A DNA stretch of 64,000 bases from Verrucomicrobiota bacterium (GTDB taxonomy: Bacteria; Verrucomicrobiota; Verrucomicrobiia; Opitutales; Opitutaceae). The stretch's first letter is position 1; every line of letters begins with the position of its first letter. Location of the stretch: positions 20,654-84,653 of the forward strand of contig JAEZAD010000062.1 of NCBI GenBank assembly GCA_023430565.1. Direction: 5' to 3'. Both the position numbers and the translations under genes were made by a program. The notes beneath the pieces were generated by a model. The model made no database searches. It saw only the letters and a list, made by a program, of their open reading frames with translations, and was not told the DNA's origin. Of the stretch, positions 17,568 to 26,754 are shown one piece after another.

Positions 17568-20500
17568 ATGCGTCTTTCACGCCCGCAGAACCTCGCCCGT
17601 CGCCGCCGCGTCAACGTTGGCTCGCTTTCGCTCGGCGCGCTGGCGTTTGCCTTCGTCGCCAGCCTTGCATCCGGCGCGAACGAGACTCGCGTCGCCCGAT
17701 TCGCCGACGCGTTTGGGGGAAACGCCGGCGCGTGGACGGTCTCCGGATCGTGGAGACAAGAAGACGGCCGAGCGGTCGCCGAGCCCGGCAGCGGAGGGCC
17801 GTCGGTGGCATCGTTCACCGTTCCGGCCGGCGCTTCCGGATTTTATGCGATCGAGGACAGTTCACTGCGGCGGGATGAAACCCTGCCCGGTCGCATCGAT
17901 CTCGAGGTCTCCGTGCGCCGCGCTCATGAGACGGACGGGCGGCAACCGGTGCCGGCGGTGGCGACGAGTCTCGAAGCCGGCGAGTTGTTCGATTTCGATG
18001 CGTTTCTGGGATACCTCGACGAAGGCGATGTCGTTCGCGTGGCGATCGGTGCGGCGGGCGATCCCGCCGGCGACCGCACTTCGATCGATTTCAAGATCGC
18101 GCCGGCGCCGGCGATCCCGGTCACGGTGTTTCCCGAGGATTTGTCGAACGAAGACCTGCTCGATGCGCCGGGGCGTTGGTTTGCTGCCCGGAGCGTCAGA
18201 GCAAGTTCGGCTGTAGCGCGCCGGCTAGCGTGGGGACGCGATGCCGGCGCGCCTTCGGTCGTCGACAACACTGCGCGCCTGCTCCTCGAATCCGCCGACG
18301 GCGGCGATGCACTCGTGGCATTTCGCGTTCCGCACAGCGGTTATTACGCGCTGCACGAGACGTGGTTTGCAGGGGAGGGGAGCGCGGTGAAAGCACAGGT
18401 TTTCATCGGCGACGAAACGGAGCCGCGCCGCGTCGGTCGCGCCGGCGCTGCCTCGAATCGGGAATCTCTCAACGCCGATCTCGGCTACATCGCGAAGGGC
18501 GACGTGATCTGGCTCGCGTTCGCGAACGCCGGCGACGCGCGAACTAACGCGCAGTTCGGCGGGACGATTGTCGAATGGGCGCCTCGTCGTCCGCCTTTGC
18601 GGGTGCGCCGCGGCCAGGATGGATTGCTCGACGTGTTCGAGCCTGAAGCGCCGCGACGCGCGATCGATATTCCGCCGGAGCACTGGAACGAAGTCGCCGC
18701 GCCAAAGGGCGATGCGACCGAAGCGCTGCGGGCGGCCTTCGCCGATGCGCGCAAGCGGCAGCGTGGCGACGCCTATGTGGGCATCCGTCTCGAAAAGGGA
18801 AAGACCTATACGGTCGCGTCGGAGCAGGTCGGCGGACCGGTGTTTCCGTTGCGCGACACGCAGCGGCTCGTGTTCGACGGAAACGGCGCGATCATTCGCG
18901 TCGCGTCACCCGAACTCACGCGCAAGGAAGTCGATCTCTTCTCGCTCGCGCACAGCCGCAATATCGTGTTCGCCGATTTCGCGGTCGAAGCGACATCCAT
19001 TCCGTTCACGACCGGCGAGATTCTCGAGGTGAGCCCGCGCGGCGAAAGCACGCAGACCGTCACGTTTCGCGTGGACGAGGGGGAGCTCGATCCGCTGAAA
19101 GACATCAGCCGCGACGGTCGCAACAACGCCTACGCCTACGATCCGAAGATTCCGGGGCGGCTCGCACTCGGCACGTGGACGCATTATCCCGGCGACGGCA
19201 CGCCGTCTATCCGCGCGACGGATACGCCCGGGGTTTTCACGCATCGCGTGCGCCGCACGAACGATTCGATCGAGCCCGGCAACAAATGGCTCATCAAGAA
19301 CAAGCGCGGAGGCGTGGTTTACCTGACAACGCGGCTCGGCACGGAAAACATCACACTTTCCGGCATCGACGGCCGCGCGGCGGGGGGCGGGCAACTGCGT
19401 TTCTGGCAGACATCCGGCGTCAATCTCCTTGACTGTCGCTTCGAACCCGACGGCGACAACTGGATCAGTTCGAGCGCCGACGGCGTGCACGGCCGCGGAC
19501 GCGAGGGCGTGTGGATCGAGAACACGCTGATTCGCGGCATCTGCGAGGACATCATGAACACCTACGGGCAGAACATGATCGTCGTCGCGGACGACGCACC
19601 CGACGACGCAGTGATGTCGATTCGCATGTTCACGCGCAGCAGCGAGTCGTTCGACGACGGCGCCGCGCGGCTGCCGAGCGAGGAAAGCCTCACGGCCGGT
19701 GACCAGTTGGTGTTCTTCAATCCCGCCACCGGCCGTGTGCTCGGCTACGCGGGGGTCGTTTCGATCGCGAACGGCCGTTACACGCTGACGAATCCCGTCC
19801 CCGGCATCGACCCTTGGGAGGAACGCGACGGGAAGAATGCGACGATGGTCTACAACACGCGCATCGCCGGCCGGTTCTTCGTTCGCGACACGCGCATGAT
19901 GGATAGCATGCGCTTCGGCATCTACATCAAGGCGCGCGGCGGCGTGGTGTTCGGCAGCCAATTCGAGGGACTTTCCGCTCCGCCGATCTTTGCGGTAAAC
20001 GAGCCCGAGTGGCCGGAAGGTCCGCCGGCCACGCACCTGTGGGTGCAGGGCTGCACCTTCAGCCAGAACAATTACGGCTACATGCCCCGCCACCGGGACT
20101 TCATGGTCGTCGATCCGGCCGACATCAGCGTCTACACGCGCCGGTTTCGCCAGCCGCACGAGCCCGACGATTACCGTGCGAATCTGACGCGCGACCAATA
20201 CGCGAACAGTCATATGAAACTGATCGGAAATGTATTTCACGACTGGCGCGGCATGGGCATCTCGGTCCGAAACTCCCGCAACGCCCGGATCGAGAACAAT
20301 CGTTTCCTCGCGCCGGTGAACGACGACGTGATGCGTCGCACGCTGGCCGACGATCCGGCGCTCGGAAACGAGGGCCGTGGCACTTACGCGGCGATCTTCC
20401 TCGATAGCGTCGGCGGCGTGCGCGTATCCGGAAATCGGTTTCACGAACTGCCCACGGCGGATGGCGACGTGGTGAGCGCGCAGGACGTCGCAGGACTCGT

Positions 20501-21116
20501 CGCCGTCGACAATCGGCGGCTGGAGGGCGAGGGCCTGCGGACCGTCGCCGCGCTGTCGTTCGACGAATGGTTTGGCGAGAGCAGCGAAGTGAAGAACGGT
20601 GACGGCGACACCATCGGAAACATCACGCTGGGCAGCGGCATGCATCGGGCGGGCAAACTCGGAGGAGGAGTTCATTTTAGCGGTGGCGCGCCGGCGGTGT
20701 GGGACGCGGAATTTTCGGCCGCAAACGGGCTGTCGTTTTGGGTGTGTCCGGAGGAGGGGAGCGACGGCACGGTGCTCCGTCTCGGCGACGAGGTCGTCGT
20801 GGAGCTCGTTGCGGGTCGCTGGCAGGTGCGGTTCAATCAGGGCAATAAGGCGGCCCCACTCGACCTCGGTGCGGCCACGCCCGGGTTGTGGCAGCATGTG
20901 GCGGTGGTGTTCGCTGACGGCGTGCGCGCTTACGTCGACAGGTTGCAGCTCGCGCAGCACGATGGACCGGGCGCAACGATTTCGACCCCGGTGCGAATCA
21001 CCCTCGGCGGGGGCGCATTTCGCGGCGGAATCGACGAAGTTCGGCTGACTCTCGGATCGCCCGGGACGGAGAGTGTGGCGGCGTGGGCGTTGCGTGAAGG
21101 AGGAGTTGGTCGATGA
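17568..21116 (+). CDS. Large secreted beta-helix protein with C-terminal LamG-type domain, probable glycosidase
   Basis: The protein has about 1182 residues from ATG 17568, chosen because the -10 lies at 17539-17544 and a signal peptide follows (SLGALAFAFVASLASGA). Two beta-sandwich modules (about 40-185 and 195-345, each with an SGFYAIE or SGYYALHE core) precede a beta-helix from about 370 to 1000. Candidate acidic residues are D638 in SSADGVHG and E660-D661 in CEDIMNTYG. The last 160 residues form a concanavalin/LamG-type domain (GLSFWVCPEE, WQHVAVVFADGVRAYVDR). The helix layout resembles GH110-like alpha-galactosidases but I cannot assign a family. The gene overlaps the next by ATGA, so the two are translationally coupled. 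Confidence 0.68.
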   Translation: MRLSRPQNLARRRRVNVGSLSLGALAFAFVASLASGANETRVARFADAFGGNAGAWTVSGSWRQEDGRAVAEPGSGGPSVASFTVPAGASGFYAIEDSSLRRDETLPGRIDLEVSVRRAHETDGRQPVPAVATSLEAGELFDFDAFLGYLDEGDVVRVAIGAAGDPAGDRTSIDFKIAPAPAIPVTVFPEDLSNEDLLDAPGRWFAARSVRASSAVARRLAWGRDAGAPSVVDNTARLLLESADGGDALVAFRVPHSGYYALHETWFAGEGSAVKAQVFIGDETEPRRVGRAGAASNRESLNADLGYIAKGDVIWLAFANAGDARTNAQFGGTIVEWAPRRPPLRVRRGQDGLLDVFEPEAPRRAIDIPPEHWNEVAAPKGDATEALRAAFADARKRQRGDAYVGIRLEKGKTYTVASEQVGGPVFPLRDTQRLVFDGNGAIIRVASPELTRKEVDLFSLAHSRNIVFADFAVEATSIPFTTGEILEVSPRGESTQTVTFRVDEGELDPLKDISRDGRNNAYAYDPKIPGRLALGTWTHYPGDGTPSIRATDTPGVFTHRVRRTNDSIEPGNKWLIKNKRGGVVYLTTRLGTENITLSGIDGRAAGGGQLRFWQTSGVNLLDCRFEPDGDNWISSSADGVHGRGREGVWIENTLIRGICEDIMNTYGQNMIVVADDAPDDAVMSIRMFTRSSESFDDGAARLPSEESLTAGDQLVFFNPATGRVLGYAGVVSIANGRYTLTNPVPGIDPWEERDGKNATMVYNTRIAGRFFVRDTRMMDSMRFGIYIKARGGVVFGSQFEGLSAPPIFAVNEPEWPEGPPATHLWVQGCTFSQNNYGYMPRHRDFMVVDPADISVYTRRFRQPHEPDDYRANLTRDQYANSHMKLIGNVFHDWRGMGISVRNSRNARIENNRFLAPVNDDVMRRTLADDPALGNEGRGTYAAIFLDSVGGVRVSGNRFHELPTADGDVVSAQDVAGLVAVDNRRLEGEGLRTVAALSFDEWFGESSEVKNGDGDTIGNITLGSGMHRAGKLGGGVHFSGGAPAVWDAEFSAANGLSFWVCPEEGSDGTVLRLGDEVVVELVAGRWQVRFNQGNKAAPLDLGAATPGLWQHVAVVFADGVRAYVDRLQLAQHDGPGATISTPVRITLGGGAFRGGIDEVRLTLGSPGTESVAAWALREGGVGR

Positions 21117-22660
21117 AGGCGCGGTGGTTCGCGGCGTTGGGAGTTTTCCTGATCGCTCTCTCGGCTTCGGCGGCGGCTGTCACCCCGTATCCGCGCGTGC
21201 CCGGCGACGAGCCGAGTCGGGACTACGTTTCCGTGCGCGTGAACGACATCGAAGTGCCGACCGTCGGCACGACGATGAACGTCGGCTACGCGCATTTCGC
21301 GTTCAGCGGAACGGTGCGCGTCGAGATCGTCGTGCGCGAGCCGATCGAGACCTTCGACCTCAGTCCGCACCGGCTGGGCATCGCAGCCACGGCGAAAGGC
21401 AACGTCCTGACGTTCGAGCTTTCGGAGCCGCGCAAACTGCATCTTCGCATCAACCAGCTGAACCGGTTTTTCGTTTTCGCGGAGGCGCCGGAGCGGGACG
21501 CGCCGCAACCCGGCCAGCCGGGCGTGATCGACCTTTCGACGTTCGGCGTGACGAGCGATCCCCATCGTCCGCAGACCGCGCAACTTCAGGCCGCCATCGA
21601 TGCCGTCTCCGCCCAGCGGGGCACGTTGTATGTGCCGCCGGGGATTTATCGCAGCGGCCGGCTGCTGCTGCGGAGCAACGTCTCGCTCTATCTTGCGCCC
21701 GGCGCGGTCGTCAAAGGCACGGGCCGGCTGGAAGACTATCCGCGCACTGCGGGCAACACCCAGCAGCTTCATGTCGGTCAGGCGGAGAACGTGAGGATTT
21801 TCGGTCGCGGCGTGATCGACGGACACGGGCTGACCCTGCGTCGCGACGCCGGCAATACGTCGCAGAGCCGCGGCAGGCTTATCACCACGTTTCAAAGCCG
21901 CCACTTTTCCATCGACGACGTGATTCTTCGTGAATCGCCCGTGTGGTGCGTGCACCTGATCGAATCGAGCGACATGCGTTTCTCGAACGTGAAGATCGTT
22001 TCGCAGACGCGCGCCGAGTTCGACGGCGACACGACCCGGGCTTGGATCGGTTCGAACACCGATGGTTTCGATCCCGACAACTCGTCCCGCATCACGATCG
22101 AGAACTGCTTTCTCAGTTGCGACGACGACGCGATCGCCGTGAAGCTGCGCAACGGCACCCGGCGGGACATGAGTGACATCGTTTTTCGCGGCAACGTGGT
22201 GTGGACGATGTGTTCCGCGTTGAAGATCGGCACCGAAATCCACGACAAGACGGTGAACAATGTGCTTTTCGAAAACAACGACGTGGTGAACGCCGACGTC
22301 GGCATCGCGGTCTGGTGCTGGCGCGGCGGCACCGTCGACGGCGCGACATGGCGCAACAATCATTTCGAGGCCATCGGACGCGTGCCGAAGGAGAGCCCGC
22401 ACAAGAAGGAAACCAATATCCGGCTTACGATTCGCAACGTGAACAACGACGGTCGCGGCCACGTGAGAAATCTGCTGATCAAGGACAACACCTTCGAGCG
22501 GTTCAGCCCGAACGACGCGATGATGCAGGGTTTCGACGACGAGCACCTGATCGAAAACGTGGTGTTCGAGAATCTGGTGATCGCGGGCCGCAAGCGGCTG
22601 AGCGACGAGGACGCACGCATGACCGTGAGCCGCTTCACGCGGAACGTGGTGTTCAAATGA
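21113..22660 (+). CDS. GH28-like (clan GH-N) secreted beta-helix glycosidase
   Basis: The protein has 515 residues. A signal peptide (ALGVFLIALSASAAA) is followed by an N-terminal beta-sandwich like that of the GH28-like protein at 16 kb, a linker, and a beta-helix (STFGVTSDP, LQAAIDAVSAQRGTLYVPPG, GRGVIDGHG). D317 in NTDGFDPD and D338-D339 in SCDDDAIAVK keep the GH28 0/+21/+22 spacing, but no GHG histidine is present and ALKIGTE replaces RIK. It is probably an exo- or oligosaccharide-acting relative of GH28. The start overlaps the stop of the upstream gene by 4 nt. Confidence 0.78.
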   Translation: MKARWFAALGVFLIALSASAAAVTPYPRVPGDEPSRDYVSVRVNDIEVPTVGTTMNVGYAHFAFSGTVRVEIVVREPIETFDLSPHRLGIAATAKGNVLTFELSEPRKLHLRINQLNRFFVFAEAPERDAPQPGQPGVIDLSTFGVTSDPHRPQTAQLQAAIDAVSAQRGTLYVPPGIYRSGRLLLRSNVSLYLAPGAVVKGTGRLEDYPRTAGNTQQLHVGQAENVRIFGRGVIDGHGLTLRRDAGNTSQSRGRLITTFQSRHFSIDDVILRESPVWCVHLIESSDMRFSNVKIVSQTRAEFDGDTTRAWIGSNTDGFDPDNSSRITIENCFLSCDDDAIAVKLRNGTRRDMSDIVFRGNVVWTMCSALKIGTEIHDKTVNNVLFENNDVVNADVGIAVWCWRGGTVDGATWRNNHFEAIGRVPKESPHKKETNIRLTIRNVNNDGRGHVRNLLIKDNTFERFSPNDAMMQGFDDEHLIENVVFENLVIAGRKRLSDEDARMTVSRFTRNVVFK

Positions 22661-22708
22661 TCCACGCGCGACTTTCAGCCCCGAACCGAGCCACCGACTG
22701 ACAAATCC

Positions 22709-24709
22709 ATGACCACGCTTCACACGTATGATCTCATCACTGTCGGCGCCTACCTGCTGGTGACGCTCGGGCTGGGGTTCTGGCTCCGGCAGCGGGCGAC
22801 CCAGAATCTCGAACACTACTACCTCGGTGGACGGCGGCTGCCGTGGCCGCTGCTTGGGCTTTCGGGGATGACCAACTGGTTCGATCTCACGGGCACGATG
22901 GTGATCGTTTCGTTCCTCTATCTGCTCGGGCCACGCGGGTTGTTCATCGAGTTTCGCGGCGGCGCGGTGCTCGTCCTCGTGTTCATGGTGTTGTGGACGG
23001 CGAAGTGGTATCGACGTTCCGGATGCATGACCGGGCCGGAGTGGGTCGAGTTTCGTTTCGGCAAGACTCGCGCCGCGGGCGTGCTGCGCAGCATCAGCGC
23101 GCTGTTCGGAATCGTTTTCACGATCGGAATGATGGCGTATCTCGTGCGCGGCACGTCGCTGTTTCTCGGATTCTTTTTCCCGGATCACGCGCTCACGGCG
23201 ACGATTGTCATCGTCGGGATTTCGGCGCTCTACACGATTTTGTCCGGGTTCTACGGCGTCGTGGTGAACGACCTCGTGCAGGGCGTCATCATCGTGGTCG
23301 CCTGCGTGATGGTGGCGGTGTTCGCCTTCAATCTCGTGCCGGACGCCGCGACGCTTGCGACGGTCGCCGAGCGGGTGACGGGCAATGCGGCCTGGATGAG
23401 CTCGGCGCCATCCATCGATGCCGCGATGCCGCCGGGTTACGAGATGTATAACGCACTGCTGCTTTTCGCCGGCTTCTACCTGCTGCGCACGATGCTCGAC
23501 GGATCGTGCGCCGGCGACGATGCGCGCTACTTCGCGGCGAAGGACGAGCGCGATTGCGGCAAACTCTCCCTGCTGCAGATGGCGACGATCGCGTTTCGCT
23601 GGCCGATGATGATCGGCTTCGCGGTCGTCGGGCTCTTTCTCACGAACGAACTTCTGCCGGAGCGCGGCCGCGTGGAGCAGGCGACGCTTGCGATCAAGGC
23701 GGCGCATCCCGAAGTGGCCGAGGCGGATTGGCACGCGTTGACCAATCGAATTGCGCATCGGCCGGAGTCCGAACCGGAACTCATCGCCACGCTCGAGGGC
23801 GTCCTCGGTGAACGCTGGCGCGAGTCGCTTCCACTCGTGGGCTGGCATGGCAGCGTGAACCCCGAGCAGGTGCTTCCAGCGGTGATGAAGCACAGTCTGC
23901 CCAACGGGGTGCGCGGCATCGTGCTCGTGGCGATGCTCGCGGCGTTGATGTCGACGCTCGCGGGATCGGTGAACGGCGTCGGCTCGGCATGGTTCACGCG
24001 CGACATTTACCAACGTTTCCTGCGGCCGCGCGCGGGAAACCGGGAGCTGATCGCGGCGGCCTATCTCGCAACGGCGACGATTGTCGGAATCGGATTCTAC
24101 ATGGGAATCACCGCGCGAAACATCAATCACCTCTGGGGCTGGATCATGATGGGGCTTGCCGCGGGCGCGCTGATGCCGCGATTTCTCCGGCTCTATTGGT
24201 GGCGCTGCACGGCGTGGGGCTGTGCGGCGGGAATCGCGACCGGCGGGATAACGGCCGTCGTGCAGCGGCTATGGTGGCCGGATTTGCTCGAGTGGCAGCA
24301 GTTTCTTTGTTCGACGGGTTCGAGCCTGGTCGCGGTCGTGGTAGGTTCGCTGCTGACGTCGCCGCCGGCGAGGGACGACCTGCGACGTTTTTATCGGACC
24401 ACGCGTCCGTTCGGTTTCTGGAAACCAATGCGCGACGAACTCGGCGCCGCCGAGCGCGCGAGCATCGATGCGGAGAATCGCGGCGACGTGTCGGCGCTGC
24501 CGTTTACGCTTCTGATGCAAATCACGCTCTTCCTGCTCCCGATGCAGCTTGTGATTCACGCGTTCGATTCTTTCCTGCTGACGCTGCCGCTGTTTCTCCT
24601 GGGCGTCGCCGGCCTGTATTGGTTCTGGGGGCGTCGGCAGCGGTCGGCCAGCGCGACCGCGACCGCCGTTCCGGTATCGTTGGACGCGTTGCCGGCCCGC
24701 GAGCCATGA
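22709..24709 (+). CDS. Sodium:solute symporter (SSS family)
   Basis: The inner-membrane protein has 666 residues and about 13-14 hydrophobic segments, beginning YDLITVGAYLLVTLGLGFWL. SSS features include YLGGRRLPW, GLSGMTNWFDLTGTM, GFYGVVVNDLVQG and LAALMSTLAGSVNGVGSAWFTRDIY. A polar insertion of about 70 residues lies near 325-395. It probably carries a mono- or oligosaccharide with sodium across the inner membrane after TonB uptake and periplasmic trimming. It sits 48 bp after the GH28-like gene and overlaps the next gene by ATGA, consistent with one operon. Confidence 0.9.
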   Translation: MTTLHTYDLITVGAYLLVTLGLGFWLRQRATQNLEHYYLGGRRLPWPLLGLSGMTNWFDLTGTMVIVSFLYLLGPRGLFIEFRGGAVLVLVFMVLWTAKWYRRSGCMTGPEWVEFRFGKTRAAGVLRSISALFGIVFTIGMMAYLVRGTSLFLGFFFPDHALTATIVIVGISALYTILSGFYGVVVNDLVQGVIIVVACVMVAVFAFNLVPDAATLATVAERVTGNAAWMSSAPSIDAAMPPGYEMYNALLLFAGFYLLRTMLDGSCAGDDARYFAAKDERDCGKLSLLQMATIAFRWPMMIGFAVVGLFLTNELLPERGRVEQATLAIKAAHPEVAEADWHALTNRIAHRPESEPELIATLEGVLGERWRESLPLVGWHGSVNPEQVLPAVMKHSLPNGVRGIVLVAMLAALMSTLAGSVNGVGSAWFTRDIYQRFLRPRAGNRELIAAAYLATATIVGIGFYMGITARNINHLWGWIMMGLAAGALMPRFLRLYWWRCTAWGCAAGIATGGITAVVQRLWWPDLLEWQQFLCSTGSSLVAVVVGSLLTSPPARDDLRRFYRTTRPFGFWKPMRDELGAAERASIDAENRGDVSALPFTLLMQITLFLLPMQLVIHAFDSFLLTLPLFLLGVAGLYWFWGRRQRSASATATAVPVSLDALPAREP

Positions 24710-25995
24710 CGGCGTTGAAAAACGATTTCGCCCTGCTCGACGAGCGATTGGGGCGCGATTACCCGCAGATGCTGCGCGAGCCCGGCGGGGCGATGATGCA
24801 TCCGTTCCTGACGCCCGGCAGCGCGCAATACGCGGATGTGTTGTGGGACTGGGATTCGTGGCTGAGCAATGTCGCGCTGCGTCAGATTCTCGCGAAGAAC
24901 GGCGATCCGGCGGCACTCGAAAAAGTGCGTCCCTACGAGCGCGGGTGCGTGTTGAACTTTCTCGATTGCGGCGGCACGGACGGGTGGCTGCCCATCTGGT
25001 TCGGGCGCGGCGGGCCGAAGAAGCCGGCCAACATCTACGAGCACAATCTGCACAAACCCTGTCTCGCGCAGCACGCGGCGTTTCTGGTCGAGGCGGATGG
25101 GGGCGACGCGGAGTGGCTGCGGCCGCGGTTTTATTTTCTGCAGACCTTTCTGAACAACTACCGGAATCATCACCGGCACGCGTGCGGGTTGTATCTCTGG
25201 CAGGATGACGAGTGCATCGGCACCGACAACGATCCGTGCACCTACTACCGTCCGCCACGGAGTTCGGGCGCGTTTTATCTGAACGCGCTCATGTTGAAAG
25301 AGCTCGAGGCGATGACGTATCTGTGCGGCCGGCTTGCGCTCGACGAAGTGGGCGCGCATTTCGCGAAGGATGCGGCGGATTTGCGCGCGGCGATCCAGGA
25401 ACACTGCTGGGACGAGCGCGATGGGTTCTTCTACAGCGTGGATTTGAATCTGCGGGCGCCCGAGCGGCCGGCGGCGTTTGGGTTGCACCAGGGCGCGCCG
25501 CGGAGCTGGCCGTGCCTGATTCAGCGCATCGGCACGTGGTCGGGCTTTCTCGCGCTGTGGTGCGGGGTCGCGACGCCGGGGCAGGCCGAGCGGATCGTCA
25601 CGGAGCACGTTCGCAATCCGAAGACCTTCAACGCGCCGTTCGGCGTGCGCACGCTCTCGCGGCTCGAAAAGATGTATGATGTGCGCGCGAGCGGAAATCC
25701 GTCGTCGTGGCTCGGCCCGGTGTGGGGGATTTCCAACTACATGACCTGGCGCGGACTCGTGAACTATGGTTTTCGCGCCGATGCGGCGGAGCTGGCGGAG
25801 AAGACCGTGCGGCTGTTCGGCCGCGACCTGGAGCGTTTCGATGCGCTGCACGAGTATTATCAGCCGGAGAACGGCGAGCCGATCCTCAATCCCGGTTTTC
25901 AGAACTGGAATTACCTCGTCCTGAACATGGCCGAGTGGTTGCGCGGCCGGGAACCGATCGCGGAGTGGGGGATGAAAACGGTAGCGTCAGCATGA
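24706..25995 (+). CDS. GH63-like (alpha/alpha)6-barrel glycoside hydrolase, probably cytoplasmic
   Basis: The protein has 429 residues with no signal peptide. It has the features of GH63/GH37-type alpha-toroid enzymes: a WDWDSWLSNVALRQI segment near residue 47, GTDNDPCTYYRPPRSSGAFYLNAL in the middle, SSWLGPVWGISNYMTW, and ALHEYYQPENGEPILNPGFQNWNYLVLNM near the C-terminus. Relatives include mannosylglycerate or glucosylglycerate hydrolases and trimming alpha-glucosidases. Here it likely splits a short alpha-linked sugar brought in by the symporter. It overlaps the symporter gene and the DUF1080 gene, each by ATGA. Confidence 0.72.
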   Translation: MTALKNDFALLDERLGRDYPQMLREPGGAMMHPFLTPGSAQYADVLWDWDSWLSNVALRQILAKNGDPAALEKVRPYERGCVLNFLDCGGTDGWLPIWFGRGGPKKPANIYEHNLHKPCLAQHAAFLVEADGGDAEWLRPRFYFLQTFLNNYRNHHRHACGLYLWQDDECIGTDNDPCTYYRPPRSSGAFYLNALMLKELEAMTYLCGRLALDEVGAHFAKDAADLRAAIQEHCWDERDGFFYSVDLNLRAPERPAAFGLHQGAPRSWPCLIQRIGTWSGFLALWCGVATPGQAERIVTEHVRNPKTFNAPFGVRTLSRLEKMYDVRASGNPSSWLGPVWGISNYMTWRGLVNYGFRADAAELAEKTVRLFGRDLERFDALHEYYQPENGEPILNPGFQNWNYLVLNMAEWLRGREPIAEWGMKTVASA

Positions 25996-26735
25996 ATGCA
26001 CCTCGGATTTTACTGATGCTGCTCGCGGCGACCGCGGCGAACGGCGCCGCCCCCAACGAGCTCGCGCCCGAGGAGGCGCGCGCCGGCTGGCGCCTGCTTT
26101 GGGACGGTCGCACGACCGAAGGCTGGCGCGGAGCGAAAGCGGATGCGTTTCCGGCGGACGTGTGGACGCTCGAACAAGGCGAGCTGTCCGTCGTGAAAGG
26201 CGATCCGGACGCCGGCTGGCGGGGCGCCGACATCGTGACGCGGGAGCGTTTTTCCGACTTCGAACTCTCGCTCGAGTTCAAGCTTTCGCCCGGCGCGAAC
26301 AGCGGAATCAAATATTTCGTCGAGGCCGGGCCGGGGGAGGGAGGGGCGTCGTCATTGGGACTCGAATACCAGCTCGTCGACGACGAGCGGCATCCGGACG
26401 CGAAGCAGGGCCACGATGGAAATCGGAAGCTCGCGGCGCTCTACGATCTCTTTCCCGCCAGCGATGCGAAACCGGCGAACCCGCCGGGCGAGTGGAATGT
26501 TGCGCGGATCGTTGCACGCGACGGCCACGTTGAACACTGGCTCAATGGCGAGAAGGTGCTCGAATACGATCGTTTCTCGGACGAGTTTCGGCGCGCGGTG
26601 GAAACGAGCAAGTATCGCACGAATCCTGGATTTGGCTCGTGGCGCGAAGGCCACATTCTCCTGCAGGACCACGGGGACGTGGTGTCGTTTCGCAACCTGA
26701 AGATCCGGCGGTTCGACACCCCTCAATCCCCCTGA
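25992..26735 (+). CDS. Secreted DUF1080 protein (3-keto-disaccharide hydrolase family, PF06439)
   Basis: The protein has 247 residues: signal peptide MNAPRILLMLLAATAANGAA, then a single jelly-roll domain with PF06439 hallmarks: GWRLLWDGRTTEGWRG, VWTLEQGELSVVKG, SDFELSLEFKLSPGANSGIKYFV, GLEYQLVDDERHPDAK, EWNVARIVARDGHVEHWLNGEKVLEYDR, GHILLQDHG. Members of this family can cleave 3-keto-glycosides. The Gfo/Idh/MocA gene 19 bp downstream fits a pair in which one protein oxidises C3 and the other breaks the glycosidic bond. The start overlaps the upstream stop by 4 nt. Confidence 0.85.
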   Translation: MNAPRILLMLLAATAANGAAPNELAPEEARAGWRLLWDGRTTEGWRGAKADAFPADVWTLEQGELSVVKGDPDAGWRGADIVTRERFSDFELSLEFKLSPGANSGIKYFVEAGPGEGGASSLGLEYQLVDDERHPDAKQGHDGNRKLAALYDLFPASDAKPANPPGEWNVARIVARDGHVEHWLNGEKVLEYDRFSDEFRRAVETSKYRTNPGFGSWREGHILLQDHGDVVSFRNLKIRRFDTPQSP

Positions 26736-26754
26736 GCGCAGCAGGCTCCATATT

